In this document: piece after piece, positions 24,276 through 35,425 of the stretch
How positions within the stretch are numbered: position 1 is the first letter of the stretch
How the letters are laid out: each line of letters starts with the position of its first letter
Origin: Acorus gramineus
Taxonomy: Eukaryota; Streptophyta; Magnoliopsida; Acorales; Acoraceae
Assembly: GCA_030737835.1 (NCBI GenBank)
Contig: CM060856.1
Span: 496,001-560,000, forward strand
Reading direction: 5' to 3'
DNA length: 64,000 nucleotides
Program-made: the position numbers and the translations under genes
The notes under the pieces: generated by a model
What the model was told of the DNA's origin: nothing
The model's database searches: none
Seen by the model: only the letters and a program-made list of their open reading frames with translations

Positions 24276-25106
24276 AAGAGAGATTAGTGAGATTGAACAT
24301 CCCATCAGGTGTTACTCACCCGAATGCATCTCAGGATGATCTTATCAATTAGAGATAATCGATCACATCTAGCCCAGTTGATTGACCAATTGCATCATCT
24401 CAATCGATCGATGGTTGAAGGTGATCAATAACATGAGTCCATTTGCCCTATCAACCAAAGTTGACTGATCGCAACAACTCGGCCAATCGATCATGGGGAT
24501 CTATCAACCATTCGTTAGGACTATTGACCATCAAAAGCTGTGCGGTACATATGAATGAAGGATCATTTGTCATAAAGTTCGCAACAGATCACACCTAGGG
24601 ATATGGTCATGACACCCCTTTTATCAGATGAACCCAGAGACCATTATAATAAATTAGCCCCAAATTCAGGTTATTAATATGAAGATTAAAACTGAATCAG
24701 GATGGACGTTGGTATCAATAATGTGGAGACATTTGATATGGTCATTTACTAGTTCGAAATCATTATTAGCTAAACACGAACGGATTGAGGGGTGCAACAA
24801 ACAAGGGTAATATGATCATTTAGCCATATATGGTTAACTACTCCCAGATTCCAGACTATATATTAATAGCAGGAGGTATATAGATCAACTAAAAGCATAA
24901 AATCAAGGGATTATATGGATTTTTTGAGAAAATGAGAGGTACTTTTTTGTTCATAGTTGGAAGCGACCAAAGGCGGACGGAGGGAGGGGACAAAAAACAC
25001 AATGTTTAATCCACATATTTTGGTGAGAAAGTTGATCATGGAAGGTGAGCGAAGTTCTTTTGCACTTTACTTAGTTATATAGTCTGCGGTCACCTACGGT
25101 TGCTTT
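24276..25106. other. Unassigned sequence
   Basis: Non-coding, rich in ATCGATC/TTGACCA words at 24340-24530 but without clear repeat units. No gene is recognised. Confidence 0.35.
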
Positions 25107-26130
25107 CAGGGGCGGAACTAGGAATTAGATCAAGAGGGGGCCAGAGGACCAAGAGATAGAGTGAAAAATCTTCAAATCTCATTATTCACATCGTAGAAAA
25201 TAGAAAAAAATGAACATGAAGAAAATAATTGATCATAAAAACATACAAGGATATCATTTAATCTTATATTTTTGAAAGATTTTGAGACCTAATTTCTTAA
25301 AAAATCTAAGAGATTCAACATAGCAATCATGAAAAATCAAAATAAACAAAAAATCAATAAAAAAAAAGTCATATTATTGATTTTTCAACTCTTCACAACA
25401 AGATACCGATATTTCCTTGAAAACAAAAGCTTTTCACAATTTTTATTCAAAAATATGTACGTCTAATCTCAAAATATTCAATGGACACTAATATACTAAA
25501 TCCATTTTGCAGTCTTATTTACATTTGTCACGTCTAACGTAGTATATAAAATTGATTAACTCGGTATATATTTCACTATCTTCCTATATACTATAATAGA
25601 AAATATAAATTAAATACATCTATTTATTTCATATGAGCATGTATTTCATTTTGTATAAATTATTAATATACTCTATTATATAGGTATATATTTAAAAAAA
25701 TCAAATGTATGTATGCTAACCAGGATGCAAACATAACTTAATATAGCATTTTTCAATTTCAAACCCACTCATTTCAATTATTCAATACCACCTCTCTCCG
25801 TATACATGGTTAAACCATTTTATGGTTTGTTATAATGATTGATCAAGAGAAAGTAACATTTAATTGTCTTTTGTTATGAGTGTTTATGCTGCCTATAATG
25901 CCCCCCCACCCTATATACCAGAATATACATGACTCACTTTCAATTAACTTTTAATGTCCGGAATTTTTAAACCCATTTCACATGCATGCATCCACACCCC
26001 TTGAGTTATTAGAATAACCCAGACTACATCAACATTTTAATCTATATTACATATACATTATGACCCACGGCTTGGGGGGGGGGGGGGGGGGACCCGGGCC
26101 CCAGCCCGCCCCACCTTGGGTCTGCCCCTA
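25107..26130. mobile_element. hAT-type element (CAGGGGCGGA family)
   Basis: The left end CAGGGGCGGAACTAGGAATT is followed by the G-rich stretch AGAGGGGGCC. The right end carries a long G-run and then CCAGCCCGCCCCACCTTGGG and TCTGCCCCTA, the inverted equivalent. The flanks GTTGCTTT and GTCATCTT agree at four of eight positions and differ only by transitions, compatible with an old 8-bp duplication but weak. The AT-rich interior has no transposase. Confidence 0.6.
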
Positions 26131-26712
26131 GTCATCTTATCGTTTATAAAACACTGGAAAAAAAGTCAATTGAAAATGGAAGGCTGACGAAGGAAGGGAA
26201 GAGGAAATGAAAAACTGTTATGATTTGATGATTTTGAAAACAATCAATCTAGAGAATAAACAACCAACTCACAAAGAAAGATGCAAAGAATTAATGTGGT
26301 TCAGCAAAGCATGCTTACATCCACAGAGCACACCATATATTAATCCACTATATTCAAGAGATTTTTAGAATGGTCACATCAAAAATAAAATCCTGAGAGT
26401 TCAATGAAAAAACATAAGATACCCTTTCATAGTAACATCTCGACCCCTGTCTGACTCTACAAAGCACGAACAATACTCAACGCACAAGAATCAGATTCCA
26501 TATATAATATAAACATGCTAAAACCCACCTAAACCCGCTTTTGATACTGAATATCCTCCTCCTTTGACTTTTTAAGAAGAAAGCCTCTGACTCACAACTT
26601 TGTTTTTATTAGTTCAGTCCAAGCTTGGAAGTCCAAAAACTTTTATTTGTTGGGCATTAGTTTATAGACCTAATGTAGCATTGCACTTGGTCGATATGGA
26701 TATCATCAATCT
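26131..26712. other. Unassigned, possibly repeat-derived sequence
   Basis: The stretch near 26240-26340 (ACAACCAACTCACAAAGAAA, then TGTGGTTCAGCAAAGCATGC) resembles a phrase seen repeatedly in plant retroelement-derived DNA, but I cannot assign it. No gene is seen. Confidence 0.3.
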
Positions 26713-26726
26713 TATATGCATTTTCC

Positions 26727-26992
26727 GTCCCGCCCGACCTTGTTCCAATGGTAGATGACACCCTTGTCTTTGGGTTGGTCTCAAACCTTGCATTCAACAA
26801 GGAGTGACAAAAAAAGCCCATGTGGGCTTGGATATTACATGGCCTTTGGTCCTATGTCATTTTAGATATGTAATGATAGTTGTTGTGTTATTAATCAGTA
26901 TGAGTATGTTTATGAACATGTTTGTTCTAGTTTTTTTGGGACTTTGTAGCCCTTCTCGGTCTTTGCGTATTAAAAAAAAAAAAAAAAATTCC
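26727..26992 (+). mobile_element. SINE with poly(A) tail and target duplication
   Basis: A compact 245-bp body ends in a 16-nt A tract. It is flanked by a 14-bp target duplication, TATATGCATTTTCC (26713-26726) and TATATGTATTTTCC (26993-27006), with one transition. Near the 5' end TTGTTCCAATGGTAGATG resembles an RNA polymerase III A box, and GGTTGGTCTCAAACC about 30 bp further on resembles a B box, as in tRNA-derived SINEs. A 5'-truncated LINE is the alternative, but the box-like elements at the 5' end favour a SINE. The open frame crossing it is not a gene. Confidence 0.72.
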
Positions 26993-27006
26993 TATATGTA
27001 TTTTCC

Positions 27007-27479
27007 CTCGTGAATAATGTTGTTCTGTCCTTTTATGGAATCAAACTCGGTCTGAAAGAGCCTCATTCGTACATACATGACTATCAAATGCATTTTAGTC
27101 TTTCGAATGGGCCAGGACACCTATACCTACTGTCGTACCAGTAAAGTTGAACGCTGTAAGCAGTGGGAACAAGGCTGACTATTTCCAGCAGCCTATTGAG
27201 TCAATTCACAACTTAATGAACAGGATTGCAATTGGAATTATTCATTTTTCCATGTTTGTATGTGAACCCATTCAATAGCGCAGACGTGAAATCAAGTCAA
27301 GATGAAACTAGATAATACCAAAAAAAAAAAAAAAAAAAGTCAAGATCAAACTAGCTAGCTAGGAAACAAAATGGTTGGGACTTGGGACAAATCATGGTTC
27401 CCCTTTGATTTCTATGATAAGGAAGCAAAGAAAAACGGACTTAGGTTGTCTGGGAGAAAGAGTCTCCGTATCCTAGATG
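27007..27479. other. Unassigned sequence
   Basis: Non-coding with a poly-A run near 27320-27340. No recognised repeat or gene. Confidence 0.4.
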
Positions 27480-27484
27480 ATTAA

Positions 27485-27915
27485 TAGCATCTTTAACCAT
27501 GCTCCACCGATGCTTCTTTGATTTGGTGGAGTAATATGGCACATATACCTAGGTAAGGAGTCTTGTTTACAGTGTTCACTCCAACCATACTTATTCAATG
27601 ACTCTTACAATAATATTTTATTAATATTTTTTTAATTCAAATTAATTATATACACACATAGCAACTTTTCATTATTTTTTTTAAATTGTGGGACCCACCA
27701 TACGAGAGAAAACATTTTATTTTATTTTTTTAAAGGTGGGCCCCACATGTGGGAGCTCCCATGTGGGAGCTCCCAAATGACTCCCCCATCTGATGAGCTT
27801 ATCCCCTCTTCCATCCGATTTGTTGATTGACGAGGAGTCGGTTGAAGCACATTTTTCTCCCCCACTCTTCCAATTAACCGAAGGAGCCTTAAAAACAGCT
27901 CTTCTTGGAGATGCT
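27485..27915. mobile_element. MITE-like element, GAGCATCTCCAA-type termini
   Basis: The left end AGCATCTTTAACCATGCTCC and the right end CTTCTTGGAGATGCTCCAAT are imperfect inverted repeats of a terminus widespread in plant MITEs. The interior has GTGGGAGCTCCCATGTGGGA (a local direct and inverted repeat, 27749-27773). No target duplication is resolved. The 44962-45352 element has related ends. Confidence 0.45.
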
Positions 27916-28230
27916 CCAATATCACTTAAAAATAAATAAACAAAGAATATGTGTGAAAATCATATTGAAAGGAAGGCCATTTCTTCTGGCTAGTGTATAT
28001 TCAAAGAGCTATGCATATTATGTTACATTCCCTACAGTCTTATATATCTTGTTAGTCACTCTACTCACTATAACGAGTTACATACCTCGTTGATATTTTT
28101 TATATTTTGTATAAGATGATACTATTCAATTCACAGGGATATATATCTCACATTTTATTAAAATATATACTTCACTAGACTGTGTTCAACATTGCGAAGG
28201 TCGAGCAATCCCTCCTATGTAAGATAGACC

Positions 28231-28405
28231 AACTGTCAAAAATTGTAAAGTAAGGTTGACAAAGTTGTTGTCGAAGTTTGTGAATGAAGGTTGACAGAGA
28301 GACTGTCGAAGGTTGTAAAGAAAGATTGACAAAGTAACTGTCAGATTTATTCAATAAAGGTTGACAGACTAACTGTCGAATGTTATACAGGAAGGTTGAC
28401 CGTCG
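28231..28405. repeat. Tandem array of about 36-bp units (TTGACA...ACTGTCGAA)
   Basis: About five degenerate units, each with AACTGTCGAA-like and AAGGTTGACA-like blocks, an inverted TGACA/TGTCA pair. Short units of this kind are typical of CACTA transposon subterminal regions, and similar words (AACTGTCAAACG, GGTTGATAAAACGACTGTCA) occur at 36040-36080. No CACTA terminus is seen nearby. Confidence 0.6.
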
Positions 28406-28420
28406 AATAGTTTGTGGAAT

Positions 28421-28855
28421 TAGTGATGTTCAAATTAAATTTATACGTGATGTTATTAGACAAATGGTGTGTGGGGATAGACTTACCCTAGATGATAATA
28501 ACTAAAAATGTGTTCCTACATGCGTTTCATTTAAAATCAATACAAAATGTATATCAACTAATTAATATACATTATCTACATGTATAATTCAAATAATTGA
28601 GAACACACACAATGATACGTTGATCGCACAGCTGGCAAAAAGCAACTAGCTAGCTAGGTAGATCTCTTGTACATCTTTATCCTAATTTACACATCAACAG
28701 TAAAAGTAAAACCAATTAATTTGTATATCATGAAGAATACGAAGTCTGCTCATTTGCGTGCACTGTATTTGAATATTACACACTGATGACACTCATCTGT
28801 GGTTCCATTCCAATGACGTTGCTGGCGGGACCGCCCAACACCCATCATCCCTCTT
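28421..28855. other. Unassigned AT-rich sequence
   Basis: No gene or repeat recognised. Confidence 0.4.
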
Positions 28856-28859
28856 CACT

Positions 28860-28916
28860 CCCTCATTCTTTTATATCCCTCTCAATCTGTGTCAGGAGAA
28901 GAAGACTCCAGTACCC

Positions 28917-28962
<46 letters not shown>

Positions 28963-29242
28963 TAAATGAAGCCGACCTCTAAAAACGTCCGAACCCCACA
29001 CGTCTGAAGCCCAGCAGGCTCGCAATCAGAGTATTAACTGCAACTACAATTCCAACTCATTCAATCTGATCAGTCTCTCCTTTCACACCATCATTTTTTT
29101 TTCACTTGTTTTGCTTCGCTGGTCTTGGGTGGTAGTGAGTCGCTGAAATTGTCCATACCTCCTGGTTTTTCGTCTTCTTGAGAGTGCCATGGCAACACTT
29201 TTAATTTCCCAACACGTAGTACGTGCTCCGTGTTTCATTTAG
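28860..29242 (+). promoter_or_regulatory. Promoter- and leader-like segment with a short ATG frame
   Basis: A TATA-like TTTTATATCCC (about 28869) is followed by a (CT)n tract (28921-28960) and a long pyrimidine-rich leader, a layout common in plant 5'-UTRs. An ATG in good context (GTGCCATGGCA, ATG at 29189) opens an 18-codon frame ending at 29242. A possible splice donor (CAC/GTAGTA) lies inside it. No matching downstream exon is seen within the next kilobase, which is occupied by repeat R1 and hAT elements. It could be the severed 5' end of a gene. Confidence 0.3.
28921..28960. repeat. (CT)n microsatellite
   Basis: Twenty CT units inside the promoter-like segment. Confidence 0.92.
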
Positions 29243-29469
29243 GACGATGGATTGCTTCTTTTTCTTCGTTTTTGGCGTGGGGAGTGTGATACTTTGACTT
29301 TTCAGACAGAGAAAAAACACATTGGGTCAATAAAACTATATTGACCTATGGTTCTCCTTCATGGTTTTTTTCTTTTAATTAATTTTAACATGGTAATTGT
29401 GACTTATTTTTTAAAGTCTCAAACGTAGCCACGAGAGAGGCTGCCCATTTTATTTCTTTTTTAAATCAT

Positions 29470-29566
29470 TAATCTCATTTGATGACTTATGTATTTTCAT
29501 AAAAGATGATATACTCGAATAAATGAGATTACATCATTATCAAAAAAGTAATTTTTTTTTATTAAA

Positions 29567-29609
<43 letters not shown>

Positions 29610-29670
29610 GTAAGATAGTTAACGAGGTATATAAGACCGTATTTGAAATTATAAATATAACTGAGTGTAA
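29470..29670. repeat. Dispersed repeat R1, diverged copy 3, with (TA)n
   Basis: Its end (ACGAGGTATATAAGACCGTA, then TTGAAATTATAAATATAACT) parallels GAGGTATATGAGACTACATT in copy 1. A (TA)n tract at 29570-29606 lies within it. Confidence 0.4.
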
Positions 29671-29838
29671 AAGCTAGCTCTTTTGACGTAGATCAATAAG
29701 ATGTGCAAGTACATTGAGCCAGAAGAAGATTAATAGGCAATTAAAAGGAAGGGAGCAACAAAGCTATTTCAATTGAAATATGTAAAAATTCTAGCCAATT
29801 TAGAAAAGAGATGCTCATGAAATCTCGAGATTGTAAAG

Positions 29839-29936
29839 GTCATTTTGGATATTTTAACTCTCTGGCCACAGTAAGTGTTGTATATATGTCATTTTGGATA
29901 TTTTAACTCTCTGGCCACAGTAAGTGTTGTATATAT
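29839..29936. repeat. Perfect 49-bp tandem duplication
   Basis: 29839-29887 (starting GTCATTTTGGATATTTTAAC) is repeated base for base at 29888-29936, directly left of the hAT element. Perfect identity means a recent event. Confidence 0.9.
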
Positions 29937-29937
29937 A

Positions 29938-30464
29938 TAGGGGAGCCGAACGAGTCGAGCTTTGACCTGTTCAGGCTCGGCTCATTTAGTAGCAGACTCA
30001 GCTCGGGCTCGGCTCGGCTCGGCTCAGGACCGAGCTTCATTTCGTGTTCAAGCTCGGCTCATTAGGCTCATGAAAAGCTCGGTTGAAGCTCGGCTCGGCT
30101 CGGCTCGTTTGTTAAACAAGCCAAGCCGAAGCTCGAATCAAGGCTCAACTCGTGCTCATTTAGCTAAAAAAAAAATTTGTTTAGCATTTGAGAAGTCACA
30201 TTTCACAAATCACAACACCTTATACATGTGAAAGTAACATAAGCTCGAGCTCGGGCTCAGCTCGTTCCCCTTTTTTTTGTTAAGTAAACGAGCTCGTCTA
30301 GGCTCGGGCTCGACTCAGCTCGACTGGGGATCGGCTCGTTTACAAACCAAACTTTAAAAATTGTTCAAGCTCAGCTCGTTTGTTTAATTGAACGAGCCTA
30401 AACGAGCTTTAACCGAACCGAGCCCGAGCCGAGCCTAAGCTGCTTGGCTCGTTTACCAGCCCTA
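29938..30464. mobile_element. Non-autonomous hAT-type element (GGCTCG-word family)
   Basis: The ends are TAGGGGAGCCGAACGAG (left) and the inverted GCTCGTTTACCAGCCCTA (right), with 8-bp flanks TATATATA / TATATATG inside a (TA)n tract. Both subterminal regions consist largely of the word GGCTCG/CGAGCC in head-to-tail copies (for example 30005-30040). The 527-bp element has no coding capacity; the open frame through the left part is a product of the repeated word. Confidence 0.75.
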
Positions 30465-30511
30465 TATATATGTTGAATAATTTGGACATGTGAGGGCATG
30501 ATACATTTCAC

Positions 30512-30860
30512 GGTAGGGGTGGTAAATGAATCGAGTTGCTCGGGCTTGCTCAGTTAGAGCTCGTTCGAGCTCGTTCAATTAGACAAATAAGCATAGTTTG
30601 AATAATTTTTAAAGTTCGATTCAAAACGAGCCGAGCCAATCTTACAAGCCTAAATGAGCCTAGTGTTCTTTTTAACTTAAACTTATTATATGACATAATT
30701 TTAGGGTTTGAACACAAAATTTTAACCTAAACGAACCAAGCTCACGAGCCTAAACAAGCATAACATTGTATTGATGAGTGCTTTGATTTTACAAACAAAC
30801 CAAACCGAGCTTCAATAACTGAGCTTTTTACAAATACAAGCGAGCCGAGCTTGAAAACAA
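30512..30860. mobile_element. Partial hAT-type element, same GGCTCG family
   Basis: A left end TAGGGGTGGTAAATGAATCG, similar to the inverted right end of the previous element, is followed by GCTCG/CGAGC words. The expected right terminus is not found before 30870, so the copy is 3' truncated or more diverged. Confidence 0.55.
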
Positions 30861-31503
30861 AAGTAAAGATGGACAGTTTGGTTGAGTCGAAACAATGTTG
30901 GTTTGATCCCTCCTCGGTATAATGCCTGTGATGAGAAGACCGCGATCTGAGGCATCCTGCTTGGGTGAAAAAGCACTTCCCCAATAGCACACCACGAGCA
31001 GGATTTCTTCAACGAGGAACCATGCTACTCTTCTCGACTTGGCGATATTCGATTGTAATTTGGGCCGGGTCATGCTACCCGTTTACCCGACTGATAAAAA
31101 CACGTGACGCCTTCAAGAAGAGCACGACATTTTTTTCTCTGCACTCTAAAAATTTTAAAACATGTAAAATCACTTTCAAATAAAGATTGTTTTTTATATT
31201 CATATTATTTTTCAATTAGATAATGATATGAAAAGTTAAAAAAAAGGTGAGAAAATTTAAAAATTATAAGGAACAAGAACATTTGTGTCATTTTAGATTA
31301 TGAGATGTTAAATAAGATTTTTTTTCTAGCATAATTATTAAAAATAACTATTTTGGGTATTTATTATCTTTAAAAGACTTTTTAAAGTATTTTCGGTATT
31401 TTTTTATGTGAAAGATGTGTGATAGTCGCAAAAAATTGAATCCATGTAATGATGGTGAGATATTCTCCACGTATCATAATCTAAACAAGCATCCGAAGTT
31501 TAA

Positions 31504-31539
<36 letters not shown>

Positions 31540-31834
31540 ACGCACATATTTGTGTTTTTGTGTGACTTATTTGTTTGTTAGATGTGAGGTATGTGATAGG
31601 ATTTTTTCTTTTGTGATAAACCCTTATATTTATTGTGAGTTGTGCTTCATATATCATAATTTTTTTTATATAAAAAATGAATGTTTTGAATGTATCATAA
31701 GTGTTGAATAAAATGTGAATGTCTTGAATGTAGAGTTAGTATTAGAAAAAAAAAGATGTATATTTCTTTTTCAGGTTTTTTTGTTTGACAGATTTAATGT
31801 CATCATGGACATTCCAGGTCGACTGTTATATATG
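30861..31834. other. Unassigned sequence with (GT)n microsatellite
   Basis: A (GT)n tract lies at 31507-31538. The open frame 31415-31711 runs through it and is not supported as a gene. GC-richer sequence at 30880-31090 is not recognised. Confidence 0.4.
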
Positions 31835-32629
31835 TGTCACTTTTAACCTTCTGGTAACCGTTGGGACATTCTGGCAGTTTTTCGATTTTTTCATTTTTCG
31901 ATCGGAACCGCTAAAATTTCGGGCTGTTAGCTATCGCCCTGAGATTGAGGGCTCCGATTGGAAATCTAACTGCATATTATGTGCCCTGGTGCCATTCCAA
32001 GCCGCTCACGAAAATTTCGTCGAATTCCGGTGACGTTTCAGAATTTCGCAGTTCCGAGGCGTATCCGGGTTTTGACCGAGCGAGAAGTCATTGGGAGAGT
32101 TGACTTGGTCAAAGTGGGCCAATGACTTGGTCAACCCCTTTTGTTTTTATTTGTGGTTGGGTTGACCTAAGTCAAAACCCACTTAAGCTCACCTAATCTT
32201 CTCTTAACCCTAATTAAACCTAATCTAAGTGGGGATTAACCTATAAGTGAGCTAAATATCTTCTCTCCCCCACTATTCATCATCTTCCCCATTTGATTTT
32301 CTCTCTCCCCCTCTCTCTTTTTCTTGATTTTGACCTAGCTAGAGGGGTTAAAATCAAAAGCACAAAGAAGAGAAAGGTTAGATCTCATCCCGATCTATCC
32401 ACCGGTGGTCTCGGATTCGAGTTCCCACGAGTTTGACCCCCTCTAACACCCTCTTTTCTCCTCTGATTTCAGCCCTTTTGAGGGTGGAAAGAGTTCTTTG
32501 TGGTGGAAGTCTTTGGGGAGGTGTTTCGGTGCCCGAAGAGCTCCCGGTCCCCTTCCCTTCCTTTCCTTCCTTGGGTAAGGCTTTCTTTCCTTCCTTTCTT
32601 GTTTAGATGCTTGTTAGGAGGATGTTTTT

Positions 32630-33420
32630 GAGTTGGGGTGGCTGTGGGTGGCTGTGGGTGGCCGTTGGTGGCGGTTGGAGGCCGTTGGTGGCCGTTGGAG
32701 TGGTGGTAGGGTGGCTCGGGTAGGCTGGCAGGCAGGCAGGGTAGCGCAGGCAGTGCTTGCAGGGCAGCGTGGGCGTGCACGTGGGTGTGCGCGCGGGTGG
32801 AGCTCGGTTCGGGCGCATGCGGGTAGCGGCGCGCGCAGGCAGGCAGGCGCAGGCGGGCAGGCGCAGGCAGGCAGGCGCAGGCGGGCGAGTTGCGGGCAGG
32901 CGCGCTCGGTGCGTGCGGTCGGGCGCGCTGGGCGCAGTGCGCGGCGTGCTGCGCAGGAGCGCGTGGGTGAGCGGGTGGTGCGCGGGTGCTGCGCAGGGGG
33001 CGTAGTGCGCACAGGGCAAGCAGTCGGTGCGAGCGGGGAGTGTGAGCGGGCAGGTGTGCGGGCGCAGTGCGGGCGGGTGCGCGTGTGGGGCGCTGCGCTG
33101 GGGCGCAGTGCGCGCGGGTGCACCCGGGGCTGGACAAGCGGGTGGTGCGAGCGGATGATGCGAGCGGGTGGTGCGCGCGGGGTGTGCGCGGGGCGAGGCG
33201 ATGGGGCGCAGGGTGTGCGGGTGTGCAGGCGGGTTGCTGCGCCGGGGCGCAGTGAGCGCGCGGTGCACCCGGGAGGTCTGGGCAGGGTGTCCGGGCGTGC
33301 GGGCTGGGCTCGGCAGGCCGTCTGGGGGCACGGGCCGGGGCTCGGCTGTGCGCCCGGGGCGGGTGGCCGTGCGTGCGGCTGCCCGGGGGTTCGGGAATGA
33401 GTTGGGGTGCTCGGGCTCGT
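32630..33420. repeat. G-rich low-complexity island in the gypsy LTR
   Basis: About 800 bp of very GC-rich sequence, with G far more frequent than C on this strand, made of GCGGGTGCGCG, GGCAGGCAGGCGCAGGC and GTGGCCGTTGGTGGC words. Long open frames occur on both strands at once, the expected result of few AT-containing stop codons, so none is called as a gene. Confidence 0.8.
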
Positions 33421-33885
33421 GTGCGTACAGGCCGTATGTACGCTTGTCCGAGTATTGTGTATTTTTAATGTATTTTAGTGGTATTTGTGTATTTTACTCA
33501 CCGAGTTTGATTACCCTATCTTGCAGATCTTGACGGACGGTCGCGCGACAACCCGACTATCGGTGAGTGGGACAATCCAACCCAGTAGGGAGGCGTACTA
33601 CTCACTTGGGAGTGTATTGCCCTCCCCTGGGGCACCATGGATTTATATTAACTTGTTGTAATGTGTAATCCATGCAAGCATGATAAAAATGTAGTATGCA
33701 TGCTACCCTAGACTTTATATGTTAGGGACTTGCACCATTAGGATATGTGTAAAAGCCATGCATCCTGTCACCCTGTTCTCATGCTATCCTATGCATGCGT
33801 CCTACTAGTTTATTTTATTAAATTAAATGCTAGCTTATGTTTAATTGCATGCCTTAGATAATATTATAGGGAGGGGCCTTGCGAG

Positions 33886-34744
33886 TAGGCCTGTCAACGG
33901 GTCGGGTCCAGACCCGGACCCGATTACACGTGTAATATACCCGACCCGATTTGGACCCGACCCGAGTTGAACCCGACCCGGCGGACCCGAACAAACAAAC
34001 GGGTCGGGTCCGGGTCCACCCCGCCCCGACCCGTTGGACCCGAATGTTTTTTTTAATATATGTTCATATATTATAAGACCATTAGTATTAGTTAATACAT
34101 AATTTTATTTCTTACTTAACTTATTTTTGTATCTACAAGTTCATAAATCATAATCATAACAAGCCTATAAATCGGTTTGTTTTGGACAATTAACTTATTA
34201 GCTTTTGAATTTGTATGATTAATTAGTTTTGTTGCATGATTTATGTTTATTATTTAGGTTAATATGTTAGTGTTTATTGTTTTGAATGTTGTTTAAGTTA
34301 ATATTGTTTTGAATGTTATTTAGGTTAATATTGTTTTGAATGTTGTTTAGGTTAGTTATGTTTATTATTTAGGTTAATATGTTTTTTATGTTAGTGATTA
34401 TTGTTTTGGATGTTGTTTAATAATTCATTTACTTCTTTTGAATTGTATAAAATTATATTCAAACATAGTCTCATTAACAATAATGTTTTATTACAAAAAA
34501 ATTCAAATAGAATGATAAGGCAAACAAATACATGAGCTCTTCTCTTTTTTTTTTTTTTTTTTTTTACCCAACCATCCGGGTCGGGTCCGACGGGTCCGAG
34601 TCCGACGGGTCCGGGTTCGGGTCCGGGTCCACATTTCCTCGGACCCGCCGGGTCCTGGGTTGGACCCGGACCCGTCGGGTCCTGTCACGGGTCGGGTCCG
34701 GGTCCACCCCGACCCGACCCGGACCTGACCCGTTGACAGGCCTA
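33886..34744. mobile_element. Non-autonomous hAT-type element (CGGGTCGGGT-word family), nested in the LTR
   Basis: Inverted ends TAGGCCTGTCAACGGGTC and GACCCGTTGACAGGCCTA (the right end has one interruption further in) are flanked by a perfect 8-bp duplication CTTGCGAG (33878-33885 and 34745-34752). The first 12 bp resemble the ends of the 331-914 element (TAAGCYTGTCAA). Subterminal regions are arrays of CGGGTCCGGGTC words in both orientations; the centre is AT-rich. Length 859 bp. Confidence 0.92.
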
Positions 34745-35178
34745 CTTGCGAGGTCAACATTGAGACCCGGGCTAGGGTACTCCGTGTTCCTTGTTTGGTG
34801 TTCGGGATGTCCTATATCGAGACCTCACGCTGCCCTCCCAAGGTTTCTTTTCCCAATAATATTGTCACCCTGCTATTATTATTATTATTCATGTTCCCCG
34901 CATCTTGGTTATGCGCCCTGGAGGAATTCTGAAGAATTCATGACATTAGAGTTATTGTGATGTGTTGTCAGCGGATCCGAGCGGATCATATGCGTATGGA
35001 TAGGCTGTTCTGTTCCCTTCGTTGGATCCTTTAGAGACTGCCCTGGCGTTAGAAAGGCTGTCCCGTGAAGGGGCTCCCTCCTGATTTGGGACGGACTGTG
35101 CTGAATGTGGGAGTGGCCGAACGGCCTACGGAGTGGGGAGAGACTATCGGTGGACCAAGGGCGACCATCAGCCTAGTC

Positions 35179-35425
35179 AGTCCCAATATCCTATGTCACC
35201 TATTGAGGAGTGAGGGTGAGGGTGCGGTGGGCCGGCGATATAGCGACCCACTGGATTGTAAGTCCCAATATCCTTTGTCACCTATTGAGGGGTGAGGGTG
35301 AGGGTGTAGCGGGTTGGCGATAGCGACCCGCTGGATTTGTGTAGTTAGTCCCAATATCCTTTGTCACCTATTGAGGGGTGAGGGTGAGGGTGTAGTGGGT
35401 TGGCGATAGAGACCCATTGGACTGT
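35179..35425 (+). repeat. Tandem triplicate of about 83 bp
   Basis: Three units, each starting AGTCCCAATATCCT and containing TCACCTATTGAGG, GTGAGGGTGAGGGTG and GGCGATA.AGCGACCC, lie inside the gypsy LTR. Confidence 0.85.

Noticed and set aside
26733-26800. Possible tRNA gene
   Set aside because: Only A- and B-box-like strings are present; no acceptor stem or anticodon arm can be formed convincingly. It is explained by a tRNA-derived SINE.
26804-27013. Short open frame of 69 codons
   Set aside because: It runs through the SINE body and poly(A) tail.
28231-28405. Regularly spaced repeats resembling a CRISPR array
   Set aside because: The units are degenerate, contiguous and lack unique spacers; this is plant DNA and the words fit a transposon subterminal array.
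31415-31711. Open frame of 98 codons
   Set aside because: It depends on a (GT)n microsatellite read as Cys-Val repeats.
32469-33400. Long open frames of 160-255 codons on both strands
   Set aside because: They overlap in several frames of the same G-rich low-complexity DNA, are Arg/Ala/Pro/Gly-rich with no domain, and lie in an LTR. Few stop codons are expected at that composition.
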